DNA of 6,252 bases from Bacteroidota bacterium (GCA_013334735.1 JAAXXA010000187.1:1-6252), one strand, 5' to 3'. Positions 1 to 6,156 are shown, numbered from the stretch's first letter. Notes: generated by a model not told the origin, from the sequence alone. Translations and numbers: made by a program.

Positions 1-1848
1 GGCAAATTTTCCAGAAAGATTGTTGTCGATATTTTTGTAATAGAAAATATATCCTGATTCGCTTCCTAAAAATAATTTAAAATTATCTGTTGAATCTTTA
101 AAAAAGCAAGGTACGCTATAACCGTAATTTGAAAGGTGATGCCTGGTAACATCAATACCTCCGAGTGAATCAGTAATAAGATTAAATTGAGGATTGGTTT
201 TACTTCCTGTATTTTTATAAAAATTTATATTTCCGTTTTTCTCTCCTATAACCAGATCAATTAACGAATCTTTATCGAGATCAACTAACTGTGGCGCGCT
301 ATATTTACCAACATTTATTCCCATATAATCCGATTGCGAAAGTACCATATCCATTGGACTTCCGTAGGGGGCTGTATTGTCATAATAATCAAGGGTTCCA
401 TTATATCTGCCAATAATCATTTCAGCAGCGCCATCGCCATCAATGTCGCCAAATGCGGGTACGATGGCGTTTAGCTTTAATTGCGCAAGATTAGCGAAAT
501 CGTTTGTGATAAATTGAAATGCGGGAGTATCTGTTGTTCCTATATTTTTATAAAGAGTAATCCTTGATTTTAAAACTGAATACAAAAAACCACCTGAATA
601 ATAAGAAGAATCAAGTATTCCATAATTGCCGATAAACAGATCATCTAAACCGTCACCATCATAATCAAATAATATAGGATAAGCTCCAGCACCTGTTTCT
701 ATCATATCTTTCTGCAAAAAATTATTGTATTGATATTCGAAAACGGGTGAAGAAGCAGTACCAATATTTTTATAAAACCAGCAACTTTTATAATTTTCGG
801 AAAGAGACTGATTACCTTCAAAAGGAGAAACTATGAGGTCTTTTTTATTATCGTTATCCACATCTAAAAAACAAGGTACAGGGAATGAAGTCAAACTTAT
901 TTTTCGTGTGTTTGAAGGGAAAACAGTATCCTGAGATACCATATTAGCTTCTGAAAGAGAACCTCCGTTAATAAGTTTAATTATACCCGGATAATCAACA
1001 TCACCAAGTAAAAGGTCGCTTAGCCCGTCGCCATTTAAATCTGTTGCAAGCATAGTTGAGCCTGTATGCTCTATCTGCAAAGGAGATGACAGAGTATTTA
1101 TTGAATCTATCATTTCTTTAACATGATACGGGCAAGTGATATTAAGGGTTAGCTTATTACTGATTTGGCTTTCCGCGAATTTACCCCAGCAATAAGTTTC
1201 GAGATTATATTTCAAACTATCAGGAATTCCATAAGTTTCCATCGACATATTTCTGTGATATTCCACATAAGAACCAAAACCAAAAAAAGCTAAAATGTCC
1301 ATATCTCCATCATTATCAATATCAGCAATAGCAGGATAATCAACGGTAGTAACAAGGAGGTTTGTATAATTTGTGCCTTGTTGTGAATTTATCATATTAG
1401 TAACAAGAGAAAATTTCAACCCATTGATTTCATCAGAAATATTTTTATAAACTGAGATTCCCGCGGATGATGAAGTAAATATATCTTCTTTACCATCGCC
1501 ATTATAATCAACAAGTTCTACCCAGTCGTGCATGTATGGAAATTTATAACGATATTCAGGAGCATAAGTATAATCAATAGTATTGGGGGTTCCATTATTG
1601 ATAAAAGTAACAATTTTATTAGTACTCCGATCGAAAACCAATAGGTCTTTAATTCCATCCATATTCATATCAATTTGTGCGAACTGGCATGAATTAAGTC
1701 CGCCGCCCCAGGGGTTTTTTAAATTATTTTGTAGGCTATCCTTAACTATTACGGAAAGATCGCGCTGAAAGCCAAAATCTTCGTACTGCTGAGAATGCAA
1801 GCTAAAACAAATAAAAAAAACAGCTATAAAGAGAATTAAATTTTTCAT
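1..1848 (-). CDS. Secreted FG-GAP/VCBS-repeat protein, N-terminal 616 residues (3' end beyond left edge)
   Basis: The minus strand is open from an ATG at 1848-1846 to base 1, giving 616 codons with no stop, so the gene is cut by the window edge. Residues 1-20 (MKNLILFIAVFFICFSLHSQ) form a typical signal peptide. At least eight calcium-binding-like loops of the form D-x-[DN]-x-D-[GN]-x-x-D-[LI] follow, near residues 58-73 (IDMNMDGIKDLL), 112-126 (VDYNGDGKEDIF), 175-188 (ADIDNDGDMDIL), 268-283, 327-341, 393-408, 466-482 and 521-536. A degenerate ninth lies near 582-597. Several loops are followed after about 20-30 residues by a strand ending in YKN or FYKN, the usual FG-GAP blade pattern. Such repeats fold into beta-propellers and are common in secreted or surface adhesion-type proteins of Bacteroidota. 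A C-terminal T9SS sorting domain is likely in the missing part, but that is inference. No enzymatic domain is visible and the ligand is unknown. Confidence 0.9.
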   Translation of the reverse strand, partial: MKNLILFIAVFFICFSLHSQQYEDFGFQRDLSVIVKDSLQNNLKNPWGGGLNSCQFAQIDMNMDGIKDLLVFDRSTNKIVTFINNGTPNTIDYTYAPEYRYKFPYMHDWVELVDYNGDGKEDIFTSSSAGISVYKNISDEINGLKFSLVTNMINSQQGTNYTNLLVTTVDYPAIADIDNDGDMDILAFFGFGSYVEYHRNMSMETYGIPDSLKYNLETYCWGKFAESQISNKLTLNITCPYHVKEMIDSINTLSSPLQIEHTGSTMLATDLNGDGLSDLLLGDVDYPGIIKLINGGSLSEANMVSQDTVFPSNTRKISLTSFPVPCFLDVDNDNKKDLIVSPFEGNQSLSENYKSCWFYKNIGTASSPVFEYQYNNFLQKDMIETGAGAYPILFDYDGDGLDDLFIGNYGILDSSYYSGGFLYSVLKSRITLYKNIGTTDTPAFQFITNDFANLAQLKLNAIVPAFGDIDGDGAAEMIIGRYNGTLDYYDNTAPYGSPMDMVLSQSDYMGINVGKYSAPQLVDLDKDSLIDLVIGEKNGNINFYKNTGSKTNPQFNLITDSLGGIDVTRHHLSNYGYSVPCFFKDSTDNFKLFLGSESGYIFYYKNIDNNLSGKFA

Positions 1849-1884
1849 AATTTGAGAATTAATAAACAACTATATATTTTATAA

Positions 1885-2049
1885 AGATTCCTCATTGCGT
1901 TGCACTCCATTCGGAATGACAATTTGTTTTTTCAAGTGGTGGGAGAAGAGTAGGCGATTCGCACAACGCGAATCGCCCACTCTTCTCCTCGTTATCCCTC
2001 ATCTCAATCTGTCATTCCGAACCCTTTTTTTTGTCAGGATGAGGAATCT
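1885..2049. repeat. Nested palindromic intergenic repeat (MITE-like)
   Basis: Three sets of inverted arms are nested around one centre. The outer arms AGATTCCTCAT (1885-1895) and ATGAGGAATCT (2039-2049) are perfect 11-base complements. The middle arms TTCGGAATGACA (1910-1921) and TGTCATTCCGAA (2010-2021) are perfect 12-base complements. The inner arms (1942-1962 and 1968-1988, 21 bases each) pair with one A-C mismatch around the loop ACAAC, with GGCGATTCGC on the left and GCGAATCGCC on the right. The core is more G+C-rich than its surroundings. No transposase gene is present. From memory, the outer motif resembles dispersed intergenic repeats of Bacteroidota and related phyla; that is a recollection, not a database result. 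Confidence 0.8.
1942..1988. repeat. 21-bp inner hairpin of the nested palindrome
   Basis: The two 21-base arms are separated by a 5-base loop (1963-1967), with one mismatch (A1952 opposite C1978). This is by far the strongest potential hairpin in the window and would form from a transcript of either strand. It lacks an adjacent T-run, so it is not a classic intrinsic terminator. It could still halt or stabilise transcripts entering the FG-GAP gene from upstream. Confidence 0.8.
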
Positions 2050-2083
2050 CATATTATTAATTTGTTTAAAAAATTTGATAATA

Positions 2084-2091
2084 CAAAGTTA
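2084..2091 (-). promoter_or_regulatory. Possible minus-strand -7 box (TAACTTTG)
   Basis: Read on the minus strand, this is a perfect match to the Bacteroidota -7 consensus TAnnTTTG. I see no convincing TTTG -33 element at the right distance. If used, it would transcribe the FG-GAP gene from about 2077, placing the whole nested palindrome in a leader of roughly 230 bases. A poorer alternative, TATAGTTG at 1874-1867, lies close to the start codon. Confidence 0.3.
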
Positions 2092-2146
2092 AATGATATT
2101 TATTAGAAACTGATGTTAAGCAATCGTCTTGGCGAATAAAAATTAA

Positions 2147-2175
2147 TTGTAAATATTATTTTTCAGCTACTTTTG
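2147..2175 (+). promoter_or_regulatory. Bacteroidota-type promoter for rsmG
   Basis: The -7 box TACTTTTG (2168-2175) matches TAnnTTTG perfectly. A TTG at 2147-2149 (in ATTG) sits 18 bases upstream as a partial -33 element. Transcription would start a few bases beyond the box, leaving a leader of only about 10 bases before the ATG at 2193. This fits the weak need for Shine-Dalgarno pairing in this phylum, and no purine-rich ribosome-binding site is visible. Confidence 0.6.
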
Positions 2176-2192
2176 CATATTATTAAATATTT

Positions 2193-2816
2193 ATGGAAAT
2201 AATAAAAAAATATTTTAATCTCACATTACAGCAGGAACAAAGCTTTGCCAAACTCAAAGAAATTTATGCAAGTTGGAATGAACGTATAAATGTAATTTCA
2301 CGTAAGGATATCGAAAACCTATACGAGCGACATATTTTACATTCATTGGGAATAGCAAAGGTTCTCCAATTTAAAAAACACACATCAATATTAGATGTAG
2401 GTACAGGTGGTGGTTTTCCCGGAATCCCTCTTGCAATCATGTTTCCTGAATGTAGTTTTACCCTTGTTGATTCTATTGGAAAAAAAATTACAGTTGTAAA
2501 TGCTGTTATAGAAGAGCTTGAACTTACCAATACAAAAGCTTTTCAGACACGTGCAGAAAATATTAATGGAAAATTTGATTTTATTGTAAGTCGCGCTGTT
2601 ACTGAACTGCCTGATTTTTATGAATGGGTAAAAAACAAAATAATAAAAAATGGATTTAACAATTTACCTAATGGCATATTATATTTGAAAGGCGGAGATA
2701 TAGCTCAGGAGCTACTGAAACTTAAAACAAAGAATAAAATATTCGGACTTAAAGATTTTTTTGATGAAGAATTTTTCGAAACGAAAAAAGTAGTTTATTT
2801 GTCGGGTAATTGTTAA
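2193..2816 (+). CDS. rsmG: 16S rRNA (guanine(527)-N7)-methyltransferase RsmG
   Basis: RsmG (formerly GidB) transfers a methyl group from S-adenosylmethionine to N7 of G527 in the 530 loop of 16S rRNA, acting in the cytoplasm on the small subunit. At 207 residues the protein has the usual family length. Family motifs appear in order: WNERINVISR at 28-37, ERHILHSL at 45-52, the glycine-rich SAM-binding loop ILDVGTGGGFPGIP at 66-79, the acidic ribose-binding position LVDS at 91-94 (D93), FDFIVSRAV at 128-136 and YLKGG at 164-168. The ATG at 2193 is preferred because the N-terminal helix matches the family start and the promoter -7 box ends 17 bases upstream. In other bacteria, loss of RsmG gives low-level streptomycin resistance. 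The gene appears to stand alone here: its 3' gap contains a separate promoter, and no clear terminator is visible. Confidence 0.96.
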   Translation: MEIIKKYFNLTLQQEQSFAKLKEIYASWNERINVISRKDIENLYERHILHSLGIAKVLQFKKHTSILDVGTGGGFPGIPLAIMFPECSFTLVDSIGKKITVVNAVIEELELTNTKAFQTRAENINGKFDFIVSRAVTELPDFYEWVKNKIIKNGFNNLPNGILYLKGGDIAQELLKLKTKNKIFGLKDFFDEEFFETKKVVYLSGNC

Positions 2817-2877
2817 TTTCGATAAATAATAACATTAACACGTTTAACATATTATTTTTTTAATTAAAATCAAAACT

Positions 2878-2885
2878 TATCTTTG
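2878..2885 (+). promoter_or_regulatory. -7 box (TATCTTTG) for the FGE-like gene
   Basis: This is a perfect TAnnTTTG match, 28 bases before the ATG at 2914. A T-run at about 2855-2861 sits at -33 spacing but lacks the G of TTTG, so the upstream element is weak. It suggests the FGE-like gene is transcribed separately from rsmG, although read-through from rsmG cannot be excluded. Confidence 0.55.
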
Positions 2886-2913
2886 CAATAAAATAAAATT
2901 TAAAAGCATAAAG

Positions 2914-4209
2914 ATGATACATAACATTAATAAATTCAGGGCAAGTAAATTCGCTATTTTTATTATTTCAATAATGTTTTTATTGTGCAATAATTCCGCA
3001 AAATCACAAACTGCCGAATTGATTTATGTTGACTCGGGAGCTTTTAATATGGGTTATAATTATCCGTCGAACGGTGAATGGTGGTATCCTGTAATTACTC
3101 CTGTTCACCGGGTGTTTGTAAGCAGTTTTTATATCGAGAAATTTGAAATATTCAAATCACAATGGGATGAGGTTTATAATTGGGCTATCAACAATGCATA
3201 TATTTTTGATAACACAGGTAATTCAAAGGATACAAACTTTCCTGTATATAATATAAACTGGTATGATGCAGTTAAATGGTGTAATGCGCGTTCCGAAAAA
3301 GAAGGATTAACAGCTGTTTATTACACCGATTCACTAAAAAATAGTGTTTACAGATCAAGTAAAATTGACCTTAAAAATAATTTTGTCAAATGGAATGAAG
3401 ATGGTTACAGGCTTCCAACTGAAGCAGAGTGGGAAAAAGCTGCACGCGGGAAATTAGATGGGAATTATTATCCATGGCCAAGTTCCGGTGGTAGTTATAC
3501 TGAACATCTTGATAGTAGTAAAGCTAATTTTGATGGCAGCAACGACCCTTGGGAAAATGATATGGTACCGTCTGCACCAGTAGGATATTACAACGGAAGC
3601 CAGGTGCCGTCAGGGGTTGATATGGCTAATGGATACGGTTTATATGATATGGCAGGTAATATTATTGAATGGACTTGGGATTGGTTCGACAGTGATTGGT
3701 ATAATAATATTCAGTCTGTATCACCCGACACCAAAGGTCCTGAAGATACTGCCAGCGGCGCTAAAACTCTAAGAGGAGGCTCGTGGCATTCGGGCGAGAA
3801 ATTCGGATTACTTTGCGCATTTCGTCTTTCGGAACATCATCCTGATTACACCGGTGCAGCTTGCGGTTTCAGGTGTGTGAGACGTGATAAAAATTCATCG
3901 GGTTTTAATAATTCTTTTTTGAAAAATCAAAATTCCGTTTTACTTAATATATATCCAAACCCCTTCTCATCATTAGTAAATATCAGTTATTATTGTCCCG
4001 ACGAAATTAAAGTATGTCTTAAAATTTATAATATAAATGGGCAACTGATTAAAACAATTTATGATTATAAACAAACTAAAAATATTTTTTATTTAACCTG
4101 GGATGGTAAAGATAATTCGGGCAATGAATTAAGTAATGGTATATATTTTATTAAAATTGAAAGTAAAAATCATATTCCTATAACGGGAAAAATACATTAT
4201 CATAAATAA
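2914..4209 (+). CDS. Secreted FGE-sulfatase/SUMF1-like domain protein with T9SS C-terminal sorting domain
   Basis: The 431-residue protein has three parts. Residues 1-32 are a signal peptide (basic start, hydrophobic 13-25, likely cleavage after SQ). Residues about 36-324 are a formylglycine-generating-enzyme-like domain with family landmarks: YVDSGAFNMGY (38-48), VYNINWYDAVKWCNARS (111-127), YRLPTEAEWEKAARG (165-179), YGLYDMAGNIIEWTWDW (241-257), LRGGSW (286-291) and CGFRCVRR (317-324). Residues about 340-431 form a T9SS type A tail with IYPNPF (346-351), IYNINGQLIK (371-380), WDGKDNSGNELSNGIYFIKI (396-415) and a basic C-terminus, predicting T9SS export and surface attachment or release. True sulfatase-activating FGEs carry two copper-binding cysteines shortly after the GGS motif. 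Here my hand alignment puts Ser293 and Gly298 there, so formylglycine formation is unlikely. The domain probably serves binding or structure; its target is unknown. Confidence 0.9.
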   Translation: MIHNINKFRASKFAIFIISIMFLLCNNSAKSQTAELIYVDSGAFNMGYNYPSNGEWWYPVITPVHRVFVSSFYIEKFEIFKSQWDEVYNWAINNAYIFDNTGNSKDTNFPVYNINWYDAVKWCNARSEKEGLTAVYYTDSLKNSVYRSSKIDLKNNFVKWNEDGYRLPTEAEWEKAARGKLDGNYYPWPSSGGSYTEHLDSSKANFDGSNDPWENDMVPSAPVGYYNGSQVPSGVDMANGYGLYDMAGNIIEWTWDWFDSDWYNNIQSVSPDTKGPEDTASGAKTLRGGSWHSGEKFGLLCAFRLSEHHPDYTGAACGFRCVRRDKNSSGFNNSFLKNQNSVLLNIYPNPFSSLVNISYYCPDEIKVCLKIYNINGQLIKTIYDYKQTKNIFYLTWDGKDNSGNELSNGIYFIKIESKNHIPITGKIHYHK

Positions 4210-4213
4210 AAAA

Positions 4214-4243
4214 AAGAGCGATTCCTGAATGTGAACAGCTCTT
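4214..4243. terminator. Probable bidirectional terminator between convergent genes
   Basis: AAGAGC (4214-4219) pairs with GCTCTT (4238-4243). An inner TTC/GAA pairing (4222-4224 with 4233-4235) lies beyond a short mismatched step. An A-run at 4208-4215 becomes a T-run for minus-strand transcripts, and CTTCTTT follows on the plus strand. The hairpin begins only a few bases after the FGE-like stop codon and lies beyond the stop of the 108-residue gene, exactly where a shared terminator is expected. The stem is short, so strength is uncertain. Confidence 0.5.
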
Positions 4244-4268
4244 CTTTAGTGTAAACTGATTTTTGCTT

Positions 4269-4595
4269 TTATATTAGTTTGAAATCAAAACGCATTGAAT
4301 AAATCTTACCAATGATTTCCTCATCAGGTGTTACTTTTATTCCTGATAATGTTAAAAAAACGTAAGACTGTAATTCACCCTGTGCTGAAAAACAATTAAC
4401 AACTTCAATTTTGCCATCTTCAGCTACTTTAAATTCTGCAAATACAGTTCCTTCTATATGCTTTTGTACTGCAGCAGTAGGAAATGAAATTTTACTGTTG
4501 ATTGTCTGTGTAAGTAGAGATTTTGGATCTTTTGCCTGAGTTGATGTGAATGTGAACATCAACATTGCTAAAATTGCGATTATTTTTGTTTTCAT
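4269..4595 (-). CDS. Small exported protein resembling a TonB C-terminal domain
   Basis: The 108-residue product starts with a clear signal peptide (MKTKIIAILAMLMFTFTSTQA, likely cleaved before K22). The mature part of about 87 residues contains ISFPTAAVQKHIEGTVFAEF (36-55) followed by KVAEDGKIEVVNCFSAQGE (56-74). This follows the TonB C-terminal pattern, in which a proline precedes a short helix and then G-x-V-x-V/A-x-F-x-V-x-x-D-G-x-I/V. TonB proper spans the periplasm from an inner-membrane anchor and energises outer-membrane transporters. Here there is no retained transmembrane anchor, no proline-rich linker and no ExbB/ExbD neighbour, so a free periplasmic protein is more likely. Its function is unknown. 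The start at 4595 gives the signal peptide directly and has only a weak AAAG-type purine stretch upstream. Residues about 26-35 are encoded by sequence duplicated at 4897-4927. It converges with the FGE-like gene. Confidence 0.75.
   Translation of the reverse strand: MKTKIIAILAMLMFTFTSTQAKDPKSLLTQTINSKISFPTAAVQKHIEGTVFAEFKVAEDGKIEVVNCFSAQGELQSYVFLTLSGIKVTPDEEIIGKIYSMRFDFKLI
4492..4522. repeat. Duplicated 31-base segment, copy 1 (inside the 108-residue gene)
   Basis: This segment matches 4897-4927 at 30 of 31 bases, in the same orientation; the only difference is A4516 versus G4921. Beyond it, two of the next three bases also agree. Here it is coding sequence for roughly SLLTQTINS of the exported protein, around the end of the signal peptide and start of the mature protein. 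Confidence 0.9.
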
Positions 4596-4650
4596 AGCTT
4601 TATGTTTTTAAAGGTTATTGTTTAATTTTTCTGATTTTATTTTGACGATA

Positions 4651-4658
4651 CAAATATA
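4651..4658 (-). promoter_or_regulatory. -7 box (TATATTTG) for the 108-residue gene
   Basis: On the minus strand this is a perfect TAnnTTTG match, 55 bases upstream of the ATG at 4595. It implies a leader of about 45-50 bases. The nearest TTG upstream (minus strand, 4676-4674) is 15 bases away, too close for an ideal -33, so that element is weak. The box makes the gene independently transcribed from the FISUMP gene behind it. Confidence 0.5.
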
Positions 4659-4770
4659 AAATTGAAAAACAGCCAAGAAAAATATAATCGATGAATGGCT
4701 TAAACAAATTGGTGAAAGACTTGCAATGTAATTTAAAAGCTATGCTGCCAAATAATCTTTTGGTGGGTTT

Positions 4771-4898
4771 AATACCGAACGGCTAACAAGATAATCAAAA
4801 CAATTCGCTTCACTTTTATTTTGAAACAGTTAGTCTGTCGGCATTACCAAACCAGCCAAAATATTTCTTTTCAATCATATTGTTGGCGGTTTGGTATT
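4771..4898. repeat. Intergenic element with three related arms (inverted terminal repeats plus internal copy)
   Basis: Arm A (4771-4789) is AATACCGAACGGCTAACAA. Arm C (4880-4898), read on the minus strand, is AATACCAAACCGCCAACAA, matching A at 16 of 19 positions, so A and C are imperfect inverted ends of a 128-base unit. An internal arm B (4843-4859, ATTACCAAACCAGCCAA) lies in the same orientation as A and pairs with C in 13 bases with one bulged A (4854). The element could fold as A-C or B-C, which exclude each other. No open reading frame lies inside. It may be a small non-autonomous mobile element or a dispersed intergenic repeat. Confidence 0.6.
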
Positions 4899-4927
4899 AC
4901 TGTTGATTGTCTGTGTAAGTGGAGATT
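4897..4927. repeat. Duplicated 31-base segment, copy 2 (intergenic)
   Basis: This is the non-coding partner of 4492-4522 (30 of 31 identical). It begins within the last two bases of arm C of the 4771-4898 element and ends five bases before the FISUMP stop codon (4933-4935). On the minus strand its frame equivalent to copy 1 would read SPLTQTINS and then runs to a stop after about eight further codons, so it is a fragment, not a gene. Confidence 0.9.
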
Positions 4928-4932
4928 GTGTA

Positions 4933-5997
4933 CTAATCCTTTACACAGCGAATACTTAATCCGCTTGTCTTGTATTTGCTGTTCATAGCGCACTGTGTGT
5001 TATTGTAATCCATACGGTAAGCCCTTCCTGCAGTCGCCAATGACTCCGTACTAGTCCAATAATTTGCATAATAACTATTATTAGCGAAGCCCGAAGAGCC
5101 TTCATTATAACTTTCGCCGCTCGAAAAAGCTGAAAAGCCACTACTATTGGTTGCACCAGAATTAGGTGTTTTCCAACACGGCTTTGTTCCACAAATTGGT
5201 GTTACTTTCATCTTACCTCCTGCAACGCTTTCTCCACCAAGATAAGTAGTTAAGGTATTCCATTCTGCAACTACCGGAATGTGCCACCCTGTAGGACAAA
5301 TACCCTTAACAGCTGGCGTGGGTTGTAGCGATGCGGTATTTGAGCAGCCATCTTTATACTGCATAGCCTCTGCCCATTGATATATAGCGCCTGAAGAATC
5401 GCAGTGGGCAATATCATTGTTATAGCAGTATTTTTCAAGTATGCCATTATTGGTTTGATGTGTTGATATTGGTATGAGAGTACCGGTTTTAAGGTTTTCT
5501 TTCATCCAACATTGAGTACCTAAACAAACAGTATTATATACATTCCCGTCTATATCTGTTATTGTGGGGATACCACCACAAGGATCCAAAGTACTATAAG
5601 AAATTATATTTGAATTAACGCTTGTATTACAAGTATTCTCAGCTCTTACACGATAGTAATAGGCAGTGCACGAAAATAATCCTGTTACAACACAACTGGT
5701 TACATTGCCAGCATTATAATTATTAAAACCTGTTACAAAATTTGCAAAACCTATACTTGTAGATACATCAAGGTGGTATGTTGTTGCACCGACAGATGTG
5801 TTCCAGTTTGCTGTTATTTGAGTATAAGTGGCTCCGCTGCCTGAAATAGCTACAGGTGGGTCTATTGCTGTTGCTGAATCAATAGCACTTCTTAATACTA
5901 CCGGATTATAAAAAGTAAAAACAATATTTTTACAGGCTTTGGCATTTGCTAATAAAGTTATGCAAAATACAAAAAGAAAGACTGATGTTTTTTTCAT
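4933..5997 (-). CDS. Secreted Fn3 + FISUMP-domain protein
   Basis: The 354-residue product begins with a signal peptide (MKKTSVFLFVFCITLLANAKA). Cys22 is not preceded by a proper lipobox, so signal peptidase I cleavage is more likely than lipidation. Residues about 46-137 form a fibronectin type III domain: ITANWNTSVGATTYHLDVST (61-80), then VTGLFSCTAYYYRVRAENTC (104-123). Residues about 144-354 match the Fibrobacter succinogenes major paralogous (FISUMP) domain: ITDIDGNVYNTVCLGTQCWM (146-165), KENLKTGT (166-173), YQWAEAM (206-212), GICPTGWHIPVVAEWNTLTT (232-251), YLGG (252-255), YWTSTE (313-318) and the terminal SIRCVKD (348-354). Many cysteines (about 14 after the signal) suggest disulfides. 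There is no T9SS tail. FISUMP proteins are exported and often occur in paralogous sets; their function is not established. A second copy's 3' end appears upstream at 6231-6252. Confidence 0.9.
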   Translation of the reverse strand: MKKTSVFLFVFCITLLANAKACKNIVFTFYNPVVLRSAIDSATAIDPPVAISGSGATYTQITANWNTSVGATTYHLDVSTSIGFANFVTGFNNYNAGNVTSCVVTGLFSCTAYYYRVRAENTCNTSVNSNIISYSTLDPCGGIPTITDIDGNVYNTVCLGTQCWMKENLKTGTLIPISTHQTNNGILEKYCYNNDIAHCDSSGAIYQWAEAMQYKDGCSNTASLQPTPAVKGICPTGWHIPVVAEWNTLTTYLGGESVAGGKMKVTPICGTKPCWKTPNSGATNSSGFSAFSSGESYNEGSSGFANNSYYANYWTSTESLATAGRAYRMDYNNTQCAMNSKYKTSGLSIRCVKD

Positions 5998-6046
5998 AGG
6001 TTTATTTTTTTAGTTTAACTCTTAATAGCTTCTTTGACAATCAACA

Positions 6047-6075
6047 CAACAGTATGTAAATAATCAAATTACAAA
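6047..6075 (-). promoter_or_regulatory. Possible promoter of the FISUMP gene
   Basis: On the minus strand TTTG (6075-6072) is followed after 17 bases by TACTGTTG (6054-6047), a 7-of-8 match to TAnnTTTG. The start codon lies about 50 bases further on (5997). The spacing is slightly short, so this is a tentative call. Confidence 0.35.
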
Positions 6076-6130
6076 ATAAATTAATCATTGTAATGTTCAA
6101 AAATTGAGTCTGCACCGGTATTCTTTATTG

Positions 6131-6156
6131 AATTTTATAAGCAAATTTATAAAATT
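6131..6156. repeat. 10-bp A/T palindrome with 6-base loop
   Basis: AATTTTATAA (6131-6140) and TTATAAAATT (6147-6156) are perfect complements around GCAAAT. It lies about 75 bases downstream of the stop codon of the right-edge gene. The stem is entirely A/T and has no clear T-run on the minus side, so it could be a weak terminator, a protein-binding site, or chance in A/T-rich DNA. Confidence 0.4.

Larger units (their letters stand above)
1849..2192. other. Intergenic region between divergent genes, with repeat element and promoters
   Basis: This 344-base stretch separates the minus-strand FG-GAP gene from rsmG. It holds the nested palindrome at 1885-2049, a plus-strand promoter for rsmG at about 2147-2175, and a possible minus-strand -7 box at 2084-2091. 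A 65-codon reading frame at 1895-2092 runs straight through the palindrome and shows no protein-like features, so I do not call it a gene. The rest is A/T-rich sequence with no further recognisable signal. Confidence 0.7.
4596..4932. other. Intergenic region with structured repeat and duplicated gene fragment
   Basis: This 337-base stretch lies between two minus-strand genes. From left to right it holds the promoter of the 108-residue gene (about 4651), an A/T-rich spacer with a small hairpin CCAAA-TAATC-TTTTGG near 4748-4763, the three-arm repeat element (4771-4898), and a 31-base copy of part of the 108-residue gene (4897-4927) that ends just before the FISUMP stop codon. A 31-codon plus-strand frame at 4691-4786 has no supporting signals and is not called. 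Confidence 0.7.

Noticed and set aside
1583..1768. 61-codon plus-strand reading frame
   Set aside because: It lies antisense within the FG-GAP gene, whose repeat motifs clearly establish the minus strand as coding.
1885..2049. CRISPR array or intrinsic terminator as an explanation for the repeated arms
   Set aside because: The arms are inverted, not regularly spaced direct repeats, so this is not CRISPR. No T-run follows the inner hairpin on either strand, so it is not a standard terminator.
1895..2092. 65-codon plus-strand reading frame
   Set aside because: It is translated palindrome: most of it lies within the nested inverted repeat. It has no promoter or ribosome-binding signal and its composition is not protein-like.
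2264..2530. 88-codon minus-strand reading frame
   Set aside because: It lies antisense within rsmG, which has all expected family motifs.
4691..4786. 31-codon plus-strand frame starting at ATG 4691
   Set aside because: It has no -7 box or ribosome-binding site, and its end runs into arm A of the repeat element. The length is expected by chance.
4983..5192. 69-codon minus-strand reading frame
   Set aside because: It is a shifted frame inside the FISUMP domain and carries no motif.
6036..6046. GACAATCAACA, an inverted 11-base match to part of the duplicated 31-base segment
   Set aside because: Eleven bases is short enough to arise by chance in this A/T-rich window, and the match does not extend on either side. 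It overlaps no identified box.
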